Shown here piece by piece: positions 48,851 through 58,931 of a DNA stretch of 64,000 bases. The translations under genes and the position numbers were made by a program. The DNA is taken from the NCBI GenBank assembly GCA_012841565.1, contig DUUM01000428.1:1-64000 (forward strand), written 5' to 3'. Origin of the DNA: Candidatus Epulonipiscium sp. (GTDB taxonomy: Bacteria > Bacillota_A > Clostridia > Lachnospirales > Cellulosilyticaceae). How positions within the stretch are numbered: the stretch's first letter is position 1; every line of letters starts with the position of its first letter. The notes under the pieces are model-generated. The model saw nothing but the letters and a program-made list of their open reading frames with translations, searched no databases and was not told the origin of the DNA.

Positions 48851-51799
48851 ATGAAGTTAGATGATTTAATCGTTCGTTATTACACTGAAGAACTCGAAAA
48901 TTCTTCCAAAACTGTATACGATCTTTTTACATGGCACAACGTAAATGTGAAGATCCTTAACTATAGTACTGGCGAGGCAATAGTGGATATGCCTAATTTG
49001 GAATTTCCATCCCATTTTTCACAATCAGCTTGTGATATTATTGCAAGTAAGTATCTACGAAAAGGTGGTATTCCTGGAGAATTAGGCTATGAAAATTCTT
49101 TTAAACAACTGATTCACAGAATGGTTGCTTTTTGGGTAGATGCTGCTTGTGATGAAAAATTAATTAACCAAGACCAAAAAGAAATTGTTTATGATGAGCT
49201 TGCTTATATGATGATTTCTCAAATGTGGGCTCCAAATAGTCCCCAATGGTTTAATACAGGCCTTAAAACAGCTTATGGCATTGAAGGTCCTAGCCAAGGA
49301 CATTATTACTATGACCCTGAGCAAGGTAAATCTGTTTTATCTCCCGACTCTTACACTAGAACTCAGGGCTCAGCTTGCTTTATTGTAGGTGTACAGGATT
49401 CGCTTCTTGGAGAGCGATCACTGACAGATCAGCTGGTAACAGAGACTAGACTTTTTAAATACGGTTCTGGGGTTGGCACTAACTGGTCTCCTATCCGTGG
49501 AAAGGGCGAATCCTTATCTGGCGGTGGAAAATCTTCAGGCCTTATGAGTTTTCTTAGGGTATTTGATCGTAATGCAGGGGCTATAAAATCTGGCGGAACC
49601 ACTAGACGTGCCGCTAAGATGAACGTTTTAGATATAGACCATCCAGAAATTGAAGAGTTTATAGCGTGGAAATCCATAGAGGAAGATAAAGTTTCAGCTC
49701 TTGGTAAAATGGGCTATGACACTCACTTTGATGGCGAGGCTTATGATACTGTTTCAGGCCAAAATGCCAATAACTCTGTTCGTGTTAGTGATGGGTTTAT
49801 GAAATCCATACATGATCCTGAGGCGTCTATTCCTTTAATGAATCGTCTAGATGGGAAGGTTTCTAAAGAAGCTAATGTTAAGTCCCTTTGGGATGGTATT
49901 AACCAAGCTTCATGGCGATGCGGAGACCCTGGTATACAGTTTGATGATGTTATTAACGCATGGCATACTTGTCCTTCAGGGGAAGATGGAGCGTATAATG
50001 CTAAACACAACCGAATTAACGCCAGTAATCCTTGCTCTGAATATATGTTTTTGGACGATACCGCTTGTAACCTAGCAAGTATCAATATTGTTAAGTTCTA
50101 TGATCCTGAAGAAAACTTGCTTGATATTGAAGGGTATTTACACTGTATTAAGATGACCCAAATCGTCCTTGAAGCTACTATACACTGGGGACAATTCCCG
50201 ACGGAGCCTATTGCACGTAAGTCTTACCACTTTAGAACCACTGGTCTTGGACTGACTAATTTAGGAACACTATTTATGCTTATGACACTTCCTTATGATA
50301 GCGACGAGGCAAGAAATATTGGCTCCTCACTTATGAGTACGTTAACAGGATACTCCTATTATATTTCTTCATTATTTGCACAAAAAGTAGGCCCTTTTAC
50401 ATACTATGACCTTAATAAGGATCATATGTTAAAGGTAATGAATAGTCACGGCGCTGTTGCTGGGTATCCTAATGAAGATATTATTTTAAAAGACACACTT
50501 AACTACGAACCTATTAAAATTAATCACGGGCTACTGGGCTCACTTAATCTAAATGAGCTGAGTTCATGTGTTAAGGACGTTTGGAAACACGCTATTAATA
50601 GTGGCGCTAAACATGGCTATCGCAATGCTCAGGTATCCGTATTAGCACCTACCGGGACTATTGCCTTTGCAATGGACTGCGCCACAACATCTTCAGAACC
50701 TTTCTTTAGCCATGTAGCCTATAAGAAACTAGTAGGCGGCGGTAGTATGGAAATAATTAACCCTGTTATGCCTGTTGCACTTGCTAAACTTGGTTATGAA
50801 CAAAATCAGATTGATGAAATTATCGCATATATTCTTCGCAAAGAAGATATGGGAGGATACGAAGTCATCATGGATGGCAAAATAGAGGGTGCTCCTCATC
50901 TTTCGCCTGAACACTACCCTATATTCGACACCGCTAATAGGTGTGGTACTGGCCAGCGTTTTATAGCGCCTGATGGGCACGTTGAGATGATGGCTGCCCT
51001 AACACCTAACGTATCTGGTGCCATTAGTAAAACTGTTAACTTGCCTCAAGACGCAACGACTGAAGATATTGGTAATATTTATGAACTTTCTTGGAAACTA
51101 GGCGTAAAGTCCATTGCTTTGTACCGTGATGGCTGTAAAGAATCACAGCCTTTAAATACTGCTATTTCAGACACTGCTAAAGAAAACCTGGAAGACTTGT
51201 CTTACGCACAGTTATTAAAGCTGGCTCAAACACAGGAATCACAAACACATCTGCCTAGAAGAATTAAGCCAACCGGTATTAGACGTGCTCATGTTCACGA
51301 GGCGCAAATGGCTGGACTTAAACTATACTTCACCCTATCCTTCTATGAAGATGGCAGACTCGGTGAGGTCTACGTTTCAGCTGGAAGGCAAGGGTCTCTT
51401 GCAAAAGGACTATTAGATAGCGTATCAACGACAATATCTAAAATGTTACAGTATGGTGTTCCTGCTAAAGATATTTCACAAATGTATAGAGGACAAAAAT
51501 ATGAACCAAGTGGATTTGTATATGGGCATCCTTATATAAAAATGGCTGATTCAATATCCGATTTAATTAGTAAAATTATTGATATTGAGCTAGGCGACTA
51601 TACGTCATGCCAAGTCACTCCAACCGTCCCTCTCGTACCGACTATGGTGTTACCAATTCAGAATCCTACTACACCCTCTAATGTCCAAGGAGAACGATTG
51701 TACGGCGAGGTTTGCTCCTCTTGTAAAGGAACTAAACTTGTAAAAAATGGCACTTGTAAAGTTTGTTTGGACTGCGGAACGACAACAGGATGTAGTTAA
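48851..51799 (+). CDS. nrdJ: Adenosylcobalamin-dependent ribonucleoside-diphosphate reductase, class II
   Basis: Makes deoxyribonucleotides with a B12-derived radical, in air or without it. 982 residues: N-terminal domain, catalytic barrel with GSACFIVGV, NPCSEYMFLDDTACNLAS (radical Cys and Glu) and APTGTIAFAMDC, then a C-terminal extension ending in two zinc-binding-like CxxC pairs (VCSSCKGT, CKVCLDCGT). Divergent from ssb-cobO. No class I or III genes are in the window. Confidence 0.95.
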   Translation: MKLDDLIVRYYTEELENSSKTVYDLFTWHNVNVKILNYSTGEAIVDMPNLEFPSHFSQSACDIIASKYLRKGGIPGELGYENSFKQLIHRMVAFWVDAACDEKLINQDQKEIVYDELAYMMISQMWAPNSPQWFNTGLKTAYGIEGPSQGHYYYDPEQGKSVLSPDSYTRTQGSACFIVGVQDSLLGERSLTDQLVTETRLFKYGSGVGTNWSPIRGKGESLSGGGKSSGLMSFLRVFDRNAGAIKSGGTTRRAAKMNVLDIDHPEIEEFIAWKSIEEDKVSALGKMGYDTHFDGEAYDTVSGQNANNSVRVSDGFMKSIHDPEASIPLMNRLDGKVSKEANVKSLWDGINQASWRCGDPGIQFDDVINAWHTCPSGEDGAYNAKHNRINASNPCSEYMFLDDTACNLASINIVKFYDPEENLLDIEGYLHCIKMTQIVLEATIHWGQFPTEPIARKSYHFRTTGLGLTNLGTLFMLMTLPYDSDEARNIGSSLMSTLTGYSYYISSLFAQKVGPFTYYDLNKDHMLKVMNSHGAVAGYPNEDIILKDTLNYEPIKINHGLLGSLNLNELSSCVKDVWKHAINSGAKHGYRNAQVSVLAPTGTIAFAMDCATTSSEPFFSHVAYKKLVGGGSMEIINPVMPVALAKLGYEQNQIDEIIAYILRKEDMGGYEVIMDGKIEGAPHLSPEHYPIFDTANRCGTGQRFIAPDGHVEMMAALTPNVSGAISKTVNLPQDATTEDIGNIYELSWKLGVKSIALYRDGCKESQPLNTAISDTAKENLEDLSYAQLLKLAQTQESQTHLPRRIKPTGIRRAHVHEAQMAGLKLYFTLSFYEDGRLGEVYVSAGRQGSLAKGLLDSVSTTISKMLQYGVPAKDISQMYRGQKYEPSGFVYGHPYIKMADSISDLISKIIDIELGDYTSCQVTPTVPLVPTMVLPIQNPTTPSNVQGERLYGEVCSSCKGTKLVKNGTCKVCLDCGTTTGCS

Positions 51800-51927
51800 A
51801 TGAGATAAAGTTAAATAAGATAGGCTTAAATAAGATGCACATTTTAGGGTTTTTCACATACTATATATTAGACATCAACGACTGACATCATCGCAACTTC
51901 TAGTATTGCTGAAATGAGGCGATCTAC

Positions 51928-52119
51928 ATGGAAGAGACCTCCGACATTGTCATAATTGAGGCTCTAAAGCAAACCTTAAATAACACACTTATTATAAATA
52001 ATTTTAACTTACAACATCCCCAAGTTCTCCACCTCAGTTACAAAATTAATACACTGCTTATTCCATTTTTCCGTAACCAGCTCCCCAAAGCGAAAATTAT
52101 CAAATTTCCAATTAAATAA
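51928..52119 (+). CDS. Spo0E-like sporulation regulatory peptide
   Basis: A 63-residue protein. Two short helices with the Spo0E-family layout: ALKQTLNNTLIINNFNLQ, then HPQVLHLSYKINTLLIPFF, where the family motif SQELD is here SYKIN. Spo0E proteins dephosphorylate Spo0A~P and delay sporulation. Loss of the Gln and Asp of the motif makes phosphatase activity doubtful. GAGG ribosome binding site 8 nt upstream. A short direct repeat (TTAAATAAGAT) lies between nrdJ and this gene. Confidence 0.6.
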   Translation: MEETSDIVIIEALKQTLNNTLIINNFNLQHPQVLHLSYKINTLLIPFFRNQLPKAKIIKFPIK

Positions 52120-52121
52120 TT

Positions 52122-52153
52122 AGGAGGCTATCTAAATAAGATAGCCTCCTTTT
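52122..52153 (+). terminator. Terminator after the Spo0E-like gene
   Basis: Perfect 12-bp stem, AGGAGGCTATCT (52122-52133) and its complement (52139-52150), then TTTT. It also faces the convergent deacetylase gene. Confidence 0.85.
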
Positions 52154-52187
52154 AATTTAACCTTTTGATTCAACCTATTGACTTTAA

Positions 52188-52952
52188 CTAAGATGTTGGC
52201 GGAATGCTATATTGCCTTCCTGTATGATCCGTTTTATAATTTTCCTTTATAATAAGCTCTGAAAGGGGTACAAGTTCATATCCCTGCTCTTTTAGTCCAA
52301 CTATAATAGAATCTAATGCATCTTTCGTATACTTCGCATTGTTATGCATCAGAACGATTGACCCATTACCCAAATTCTTATGCTTTAAAACTGTATCAAT
52401 TAAGTTTTGTAAGCCGTATTCTTTCCAGTCTAAAGAATCTACATCCCACTGAATAACATAATACCCACACTCTTTTAGGGTTTCTATTACAGTGTTATTA
52501 TATTCTCCAAAAGGGGGTCTAAATAAGGTCATATCAACGCCTAATAACTCCTTAGTAGAGCTATGGGCTTTCATAATATCATCCTTAATTTGTTCTTTAC
52601 TCATACTATTCATATGAGGGTGCTTATTAGAATGATTACCGATATCATGTCCTGCATCAGCAATTCGTTTGACCTGTTCCGGATATTTCCGAACCCAATC
52701 TCCCACTAAGAAAAATGTAGCCTTTACATTATGTTTCTCTAGGGTAGCAAGGAGATAATCTGTGTCATCTGCTCCCCAAGCTGCGTCAAATGATAAGGCT
52801 ACCTTTTTTTCATCTGTTTTAACTGAATAAATTGGTATCTTCCTGTTAGACTGCTCTGCCTGTGAAACAGTGTTAAAGACGCTTACGACATGTTGCTTTG
52901 ATATAATAAGTACTACCAATACAGCTGCTATAAATAAAACTGATTTCTTCAT
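52188..52952 (-). CDS. Polysaccharide deacetylase, PdaB-like
   Basis: A 254-residue secreted or membrane-anchored NodB-domain enzyme. N-terminal hydrophobic segment at about 4-25, then the catalytic motifs LSFDAAWGADD (metal Asp), GNHSNKHPH (His pair), RPPFGEYN and WDVDSLDW. Removes acetyl groups from peptidoglycan or similar. The size and single helix resemble sporulation PdaB rather than PgdA. Alone under its own promoter. Confidence 0.88.
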   Translation of the reverse strand: MKKSVLFIAAVLVVLIISKQHVVSVFNTVSQAEQSNRKIPIYSVKTDEKKVALSFDAAWGADDTDYLLATLEKHNVKATFFLVGDWVRKYPEQVKRIADAGHDIGNHSNKHPHMNSMSKEQIKDDIMKAHSSTKELLGVDMTLFRPPFGEYNNTVIETLKECGYYVIQWDVDSLDWKEYGLQNLIDTVLKHKNLGNGSIVLMHNNAKYTKDALDSIIVGLKEQGYELVPLSELIIKENYKTDHTGRQYSIPPTS

Positions 52953-53081
52953 TAAGTCCTCCTTATTTAAGCCTATATCTTTGTAAGATTATATGTTGGT
53001 TACTGTTTCTTTATTCTTTAACCTACCTATATTCTTATCAAAATGCTTAAATATTATAGAGGTAATTACATCCTTTTATGG

Positions 53082-54299
53082 CTAACGATATAAGTCATAT
53101 TTAAGACGATCTGTAAAACCTAATACATTCTCTTGTAATAATTTTGCTCTAAAGTATATACTCCCTTTAACTGTATCATATTTTCTATTCATTAAAATTT
53201 GATTAGGAAGCTCATCGGGATTTTGCCATGCACCCTCTGTTCCAACTTTATACAAAGCTTGCCCAACATATAGATCGACTGGTTTACCTTCCATTTCTTT
53301 TACCCACCATTTTAGTGTTTTTTCATAATCTGCTGCAGTAAATCCAATGTTCCAGTAAATTTGAGGTACAATGTAGTCAATCCATCCTGTATAAGCCCAG
53401 TAGCGCGTATCTGCAAACAATGTATCGTAACTTGTAACTGAAGCCTTAGTGTCTGATCCTCTAGGATCTAAAGATGCATTTCGCCATACACCAAATGGGC
53501 TAATGCCAAATTGAACATTTGGTTTTGTATTTTTAATGGCTATTGAAATGTCTTTAATCATTGTATTAATGTTGTATCTTCTCCAGTCAGCTTTATATTT
53601 ATAATTTTTCCCATACTTTTTATATGTTTCTTGGTCTGGAAAATCTCTTTTTTTACTATCTGGATAAGGGTAAAAATAATCATCAAAATGAATGGCATCA
53701 ACATCATAATTTTTAACCACTTCAAGTACAGTGTTTTTTACATAGGTACGTACTTCAGGTAAACCAGGGTTTAAAAATAGTTTGTTATCATATTCAATAA
53801 CCCATTCAGGATGTAACTTTGCTGGATTATTAGCAGCTAGTTTATCTGTTTTATTTGTACTTGTTGTTACTCTAAAAGGATTAAACCAAGCATGAAATTC
53901 CATATTTCTACTATGAGCTTCCTCAATCATAAATGCTAGAGGATCATATCCAGGACTCTTTCCTTGTGTCCCTGTCAGATACTCAGACCAGGGTGCATGC
54001 TTAGAAGGATATAAGGCATCTGCCGTAGGTTTGACCTGAACAATTACTGCATTAATACCTGCCCTTTGTAAGTCATCTAAAAGCGTGATATATTCACCCT
54101 TTTGCTGATCTATCCCAAGCCCTTTAGTTGATGGCCAATCTAGATTGAATACACTTGATACCCAAGCACCTCTAAATTCTTCTGCTTGCCCCTTAATGGA
54201 CTTGGTATTGCTAGTATTCCCATATAAGAATACGGTGTTTGTTAATACAACTATTAAAATTAACACACTTAACTTCTTTATGCTTATATATTTTTTCAT
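53082..54299 (-). CDS. Secreted GH10-like hydrolase (YngK/DUF187 family)
   Basis: A 405-residue exported protein with an N-terminal signal (VLILIVVLTNTVFLYG) and a TIM-barrel of the DUF187/GHL10 family: EFRGAWVSSVFNLDWPS at the start, WFNPFRVTT, and VDAIHFDDYFYPYPD. Probably cleaves cell-wall or extracellular polysaccharide; substrate unknown. AAAGGAG upstream. Adjacent to the histidine phosphatase on the same strand, 26 bp apart. Confidence 0.88.
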   Translation of the reverse strand: MKKYISIKKLSVLILIVVLTNTVFLYGNTSNTKSIKGQAEEFRGAWVSSVFNLDWPSTKGLGIDQQKGEYITLLDDLQRAGINAVIVQVKPTADALYPSKHAPWSEYLTGTQGKSPGYDPLAFMIEEAHSRNMEFHAWFNPFRVTTSTNKTDKLAANNPAKLHPEWVIEYDNKLFLNPGLPEVRTYVKNTVLEVVKNYDVDAIHFDDYFYPYPDSKKRDFPDQETYKKYGKNYKYKADWRRYNINTMIKDISIAIKNTKPNVQFGISPFGVWRNASLDPRGSDTKASVTSYDTLFADTRYWAYTGWIDYIVPQIYWNIGFTAADYEKTLKWWVKEMEGKPVDLYVGQALYKVGTEGAWQNPDELPNQILMNRKYDTVKGSIYFRAKLLQENVLGFTDRLKYDLYR

Positions 54300-54324
54300 T
54301 GTAATCTCCTTTATTATTATTGAT

Positions 54325-55014
54325 TTATAAATCTATATACTCTATGTGCTTATTTGCCACGTGTTTTTTGCCAGCCCACCTGTCATAACTACTTCTGTCC
54401 ATCCCATTGTCTATAAGATGCTTGTTAGATAATAAGTTATATAGTTTTATTTCTTTATCCAAACCGATGTGTGTAATGGCTGTATTATCTGCCCAATGCA
54501 AGCTATTAACATCTTGATCTGATTTTCCCATTAAGAGATTAATAAGAATTCTTAAGGTCATTCCATGAGACACAATTAGGATATTGGATTCTTTATTTAA
54601 AGCCGAATTTATTAATTCCTTATTAACAAATTCTAAAAGTCTCTTTTTTACACACTCATAGGACTCTCCATTTGGCATTTGTATGGTGGATAATGCATTT
54701 ATTAGCTTAATATAAAATCCAGGATCTAACTTATCAAGCTCTTCCCACGTCTTACTCTCATAATCCCCACCATGGAGTTCTGCCAGTTCCTTATATTGAA
54801 TAACATCTTCTTTTCCCCCCACAATCTGAGCTGTTCTAATGGCTCTAATGAGGTGACTCGAATACACCTTATCAAATTTTATATGATCCAGATGCTGTCT
54901 ACAGTATTCTGCTTGTAGCTCTCCTATGGTCGTTAAACCTCCATCTGTATGCGTGCAAAACCTTCCACCTGTATTGTTATGACTTTCTGCATGTCTTACG
55001 ATATATATATTCAC
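54325..55014 (-). CDS. Histidine phosphatase family protein
   Basis: Phosphoglycerate-mutase-like phosphatase, about 229 residues, with catalytic RHG-type motif IYIVRHAESHNN at the N-terminus and a second His in ILIVSHGMTLRI. Substrate unknown. The frame opens 29 codons earlier inside the upstream terminator; GTG at 55014 has AGGAGG 6 nt away and places RHAE normally near residue 8. Confidence 0.85.
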   Translation of the reverse strand: MNIYIVRHAESHNNTGGRFCTHTDGGLTTIGELQAEYCRQHLDHIKFDKVYSSHLIRAIRTAQIVGGKEDVIQYKELAELHGGDYESKTWEELDKLDPGFYIKLINALSTIQMPNGESYECVKKRLLEFVNKELINSALNKESNILIVSHGMTLRILINLLMGKSDQDVNSLHWADNTAITHIGLDKEIKLYNLLSNKHLIDNGMDRSSYDRWAGKKHVANKHIEYIDL

Positions 55015-55046
55015 ACTATTCCTCCTATTATATTCTTGCAGTAAAT

Positions 55047-55105
55047 AAAAAATACTCCTATAGAAATCTCTTATACTACAAGAGCGATTCCTAAGGAGCA
55101 TTTTT
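55047..55105 (-). terminator. Terminator of the NlpC/P60 gene
   Basis: Long imperfect hairpin with outer arms AAAAATGCTCCT/AGGAGTATTTTTT on the minus strand and an inner CTCTT/AAGAG pair, followed by T residues. Confidence 0.8.
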
Positions 55106-55115
55106 GGATTTACTA

Positions 55116-55799
55116 TTAAATTACTCGTTTTGCTCCAATATAAGGTGCCATACCTCTTTGTTGCAATGGACTTACATGTATACCTGTTTTAGCCGTACCT
55201 GCATGAACAATTTTATTGTCACCCATATAAATAGCTACATGGTTCACTTTCCCATCATATCCGTAAAAAACTAAATCTCCTGGTTGAAGCTCTGATTTTT
55301 GAATACTTGTTCCACTACCTGAATATTGTCCACCTGAAGTTCTTTCAATGTTTACACCAAAGTTCTTATATACTTGACTTGTAAACCCGGAACAGTCTGT
55401 TCCATTTGTCAAACTATTGCCACCATATCTATAAGGATTGCCTACATACTTTAAGGCAAAGTTTATAACGTCTTGCCCTTTATCAGCTTTAGGTTTGGCT
55501 ATTTCTGGCTGCTCTTTCTCCACACTCTCTATGTACTGTGATTCTATGTATACTATTTTATCATTTTCTAAAATTACTTCTGTATAGTCATCTATTGGAT
55601 CGCCTGTGCGTATTATGTCATCTTTTTGTAACTCTTTAATATTAATAGATTCTGAATTAGGTGCCTCTGTAAGAATCACTCTTTCAGTTGTTACCTTAGC
55701 ATATGTTTCCTCATTTGGGTTTGCATATACTGTCATACCAAAAGTAAATGTTCCGATTAAAAGACTTAATCCTATTTTACGAATTACATTTGTACGCAT
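55116..55799 (-). CDS. NlpC/P60 endopeptidase with SH3-like domain
   Basis: Secreted cell-wall hydrolase, 227 residues. Signal peptide ends near VYA (about residue 26), an SH3b-like region at about 35-92, a charged linker, and the NlpC/P60 domain with catalytic Cys in GTDCSGFTSQ, His in NHVAIYMG and His in KIVHAG. It cuts gamma-D-Glu-diamino acid bonds in peptidoglycan. ATG at 55799 is preferred to the TTG one codon earlier (GGGGG 9 nt upstream). Confidence 0.92.
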   Translation of the reverse strand: MRTNVIRKIGLSLLIGTFTFGMTVYANPNEETYAKVTTERVILTEAPNSESINIKELQKDDIIRTGDPIDDYTEVILENDKIVYIESQYIESVEKEQPEIAKPKADKGQDVINFALKYVGNPYRYGGNSLTNGTDCSGFTSQVYKNFGVNIERTSGGQYSGSGTSIQKSELQPGDLVFYGYDGKVNHVAIYMGDNKIVHAGTAKTGIHVSPLQQRGMAPYIGAKRVI

Positions 55800-55933
55800 C
55801 AATTATTTCCCCCTATGGATTATCGCATTTGTAAGTTGTTTACCTAAGGCCTATTATATTCTAAGGGGGATAATATGTCAACTACTTATTACAATATTGT
55901 TAATAGATACTAGCTAATCTTAATATTTTCATT

Positions 55934-56422
55934 TCATTGCTTAATTTTTATCTTCATAATAACATCTTTTCCTGCTCTTACTGATCCTGTTGTTGTATCC
56001 ATTTTTCGAATCTTATCCATTGTTGTGATAATAATAGGGCTAATGATGCTTTTACCTTCTCCTGCTATTATTCCTAGATCCATTTTAATTAAAGGTGTTC
56101 CTACTTTAACTTCTTGTCCTTGTTCAACGAGTCTTTTAAAACCTTGCCCATTTAGTTCTACTGTATCTATCCCTAGGTGTACTAAAAGGTCAACACCTTG
56201 TTTTATTTCTATTCCTATAGCATGGTTGCTAGGGAATATCTGTACCACTTTACCTTTGCATGGTGATACCACTAGCCCATCTGTAGGCTCAATTGCAACG
56301 CCGTCGCCAATCATCTTCTCCGCAAATACAGGATCAGGAACCTCTGTAATACTTATAGCCTTACCTGTCATAGGTGATATGATTTCAATTACTTTGGGCT
56401 TTAAAAGTTTAAATATAATCAT
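55934..56422 (-). CDS. crr: PTS glucose-family EIIA component
   Basis: Stand-alone EIIA of the glucose family, 162 residues. Active-site His in LLVHLGIDTVELNG and the partner His in SNHAIGIEIKQG. Accepts phosphate from HPr and passes it to EIIB. Last gene of ptsH-EIIB-ptsI-glcT-crr, 9 bp after glcT. Spacing of AAGGAG to ATG is short (2 nt), so translation may depend on coupling. Confidence 0.92.
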   Translation of the reverse strand: MIIFKLLKPKVIEIISPMTGKAISITEVPDPVFAEKMIGDGVAIEPTDGLVVSPCKGKVVQIFPSNHAIGIEIKQGVDLLVHLGIDTVELNGQGFKRLVEQGQEVKVGTPLIKMDLGIIAGEGKSIISPIIITTMDKIRKMDTTTGSVRAGKDVIMKIKIKQ

Positions 56423-56431
56423 CTCTCCTTA

Positions 56432-57262
56432 TTATCCGTATTGCCTAATTCGTTCAATATCTATTGCTATGTATGTAATCATATCTTCAGATAAAATAAT
56501 ATCCTTATCCTCTTGAATTAACATAGCTATTTTATTAGCAATATTGTAACTTTCACGTAATTTCGATTTAATTTCTTTTTTAAGTGGGTTATGGATTGTT
56601 TTTTGCCTTCTACAAAGACTTAATGTTGTTTTAAGAATGGGTATAAAACTTTGATATACATAGCCTTTATTATGCTCTGGGCTATCTATCTCCTCTATAA
56701 TAAAATCTGTACACGCTTTAAATAACCGTGTATCTTTCATGGTTTCACGAATTGTTTTGTTATTGCGAGCAGAGTGAAGATGAAGTGCAATAAAACCTTT
56801 TTCGTCTTCTCCTATATCCACGCCTATCCGTTTTCCTAAAAGTGATGCAGCTAGTTCAGCCACTTCATATTCTTCTTGGTATAATAATGTAATTTCCTCC
56901 GTAAAAGGATTTTCAATAGGAAGCGCCATATTAATGCGGTCTATTGCAAATGTTATGTGATCTATTAATGCCATATGAATGTTAGGACTTAATAAACCTA
57001 GCATGGTTTCTGCCTTGGCTATAATCTCTTCACTAACACCTATAATTTCTTTTTTGTATTTTGGTATCATATCAAGGTAACTTAAAGAGCTACTAGATTG
57101 TAGCTCGTGAAAGACTTTTTCTAAGGTCTTAGGATTGGTCTTTATATCATCCCCACTTTTTTTACCAAAACCAATTCCTTTACCAACTAGTATCACTTCT
57201 TGCCCATCTCGTCTGGCGAGTATTACGTTATTATTAAATGCTTTCACTACTTCATAGTTCAC
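56432..57262 (-). CDS. glcT: BglG/GlcT-family transcription antiterminator
   Basis: A 276-residue RNA-binding antiterminator: CAT domain (1-55, YEVVKAFNNNVILARRDGQE) and two PTS regulation domains, PRD1 (about 60-170, DHITFAIDRI) and PRD2 (about 172-276, LHLHSARNNK). Activity is set by phosphorylation from EIIB and HPr. The ptsH leader carries a ptsG-type RAT site, which supports a GlcT assignment rather than LicT. GTG start. Confidence 0.88.
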   Translation of the reverse strand: MNYEVVKAFNNNVILARRDGQEVILVGKGIGFGKKSGDDIKTNPKTLEKVFHELQSSSSLSYLDMIPKYKKEIIGVSEEIIAKAETMLGLLSPNIHMALIDHITFAIDRINMALPIENPFTEEITLLYQEEYEVAELAASLLGKRIGVDIGEDEKGFIALHLHSARNNKTIRETMKDTRLFKACTDFIIEEIDSPEHNKGYVYQSFIPILKTTLSLCRRQKTIHNPLKKEIKSKLRESYNIANKIAMLIQEDKDIILSEDMITYIAIDIERIRQYG

Positions 57263-57290
57263 GTATCTACACCTCTATCCATTACTTAAT

Positions 57291-58931
57291 TTAGCATTTT
57301 ATATTCGTTTCTATACTTTGAATCATCTCTCTAATTTCCAGTACAGCGCCTGAATTTACACTCAGTTCATCAACACCCATATCTACAAAGGTTTGTGTTA
57401 ATGTGGAATCTGCCGCGGCTTCACCACAAATACCTACCCAAATATTCTCTTTATGACCATTTTTAATGGTCATTTCTATTAATCTTAGGACTGATGGATT
57501 ATGAGTATCATATAAATATTCAACTTTAGGGTTCATTCTATCAACAGCCATTGTATACTGAGTCAAATCATTGGTTCCAATACTAAAGAAATCAACTTCC
57601 TTTGCAAGTAGATCTGTAATCATAACAGCTGCTGGTGTTTCAATCATTACACCAATTTCTATATCCTTACTAAAAAGTTTGCCTTCCTGGTTTAAGTCTT
57701 GCTTCACTTCTTCTAGAATTCTTTTTGCTTGCCTCAGTTCTTCTATGGTGCATATCATAGGAAACATAATCCCTAATTTTCCGTATACACTAGCCCGCAG
57801 CAACGCCTTAAGCTGGGTTTTAAAAAGACCTACTTGATCTAAACATATCCGAATACCTCTATAGCCTAAAAAGGGATTATCTTCTTTCGGTATTTTAAGG
57901 TATGGTATTTCCTTGTCTCCACCTACATCTAATGTTCTTATAATAACTTGCTTATTTCCCATTTGTTCTAACACAGTTCTATAGGCATGAAATTGGGATT
58001 CTTCACTTGGTATTGTATTACTGTGCATATATAAAAATTCACTACGAAATAATCCTATGCCCTCTGCATCATTTTCAAGGACTCCCTCTACATCTAAAGG
58101 TGACCCTATATTAGCATTGATCTTAATTTCAACACCATCTTTGGTGATGCTTTTTGTTCCTTTTAACTTGTTTAAATCTTCTAGTCTATTTTTATATTTG
58201 TTTTGTTCCTGAGTCCACTGCATTTTCATATCTTTATCTGGGTTAATAAATATATTCCCATCTCGCCCATCTAATATAATTTCATCCCCATCTTTAATAT
58301 TTTCAAAAACATCTTCTACTCCTACAACCGCAGGAATTTGCATTGTTCTAGCGATTATGGAAGAATGAGACATTTTACTTCCTACTTGGGTTATTATGCC
58401 AAGTACATTTCGCTTGTCCATTTGCACTGTGTCTGATGGCAATAAGTCCTTTGTAACGATTATAACAGGTTTTTCTAAATCTGATAAGCTTTGTTCTTTT
58501 TTACCCGTTAGTATATTGATGATTCTTTTAGAAATATCCTCAATATCTACGCCTCTTTCTCTCATATAAGAGTCTTCCATACTTTTAAATAAAGAAGAGT
58601 ACTCATCACTAGTGAGTTGCATTGCGTATTCAGCCGATACACCTTCATCTATTATTATTTCCTTAGTGCGATCTGTAAGTTCCCCATCCATGATCATCAT
58701 TTGATGAACCTCAAAAATAGCTGACTCATCTTCTCCAACATTCTTTAGGGCATATTCTTGTAATTCTTTAAGCTGATTAGTCGCATCATCCGCAGCTTTT
58801 TCTAGCCTTGTAATTTCTTCATCTGCTGATTTAGTCGTTTGCTTATCGACAGCCATTTTGTCTTGCTTAATGACCAATACCTTACCAATTACGACTCCTT
58901 TTGAAGCGCCTATCCCTTTTAATTTTCCCAC
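57291..58931 (-). CDS. ptsI: PTS enzyme I
   Basis: Phosphoenolpyruvate-protein phosphotransferase, 546 residues, slightly shorter than the usual 570. Phospho-His in GSKMSHSSIIARTMQIPAVVG, and the PEP-binding barrel with GLFRSEFLYM and FSIGTNDLTQYTMAVDR. Starts the sugar-phosphate relay with HPr. GTG start with AGGAGG. Confidence 0.96.
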   Translation of the reverse strand: MGKLKGIGASKGVVIGKVLVIKQDKMAVDKQTTKSADEEITRLEKAADDATNQLKELQEYALKNVGEDESAIFEVHQMMIMDGELTDRTKEIIIDEGVSAEYAMQLTSDEYSSLFKSMEDSYMRERGVDIEDISKRIINILTGKKEQSLSDLEKPVIIVTKDLLPSDTVQMDKRNVLGIITQVGSKMSHSSIIARTMQIPAVVGVEDVFENIKDGDEIILDGRDGNIFINPDKDMKMQWTQEQNKYKNRLEDLNKLKGTKSITKDGVEIKINANIGSPLDVEGVLENDAEGIGLFRSEFLYMHSNTIPSEESQFHAYRTVLEQMGNKQVIIRTLDVGGDKEIPYLKIPKEDNPFLGYRGIRICLDQVGLFKTQLKALLRASVYGKLGIMFPMICTIEELRQAKRILEEVKQDLNQEGKLFSKDIEIGVMIETPAAVMITDLLAKEVDFFSIGTNDLTQYTMAVDRMNPKVEYLYDTHNPSVLRLIEMTIKNGHKENIWVGICGEAAADSTLTQTFVDMGVDELSVNSGAVLEIREMIQSIETNIKC

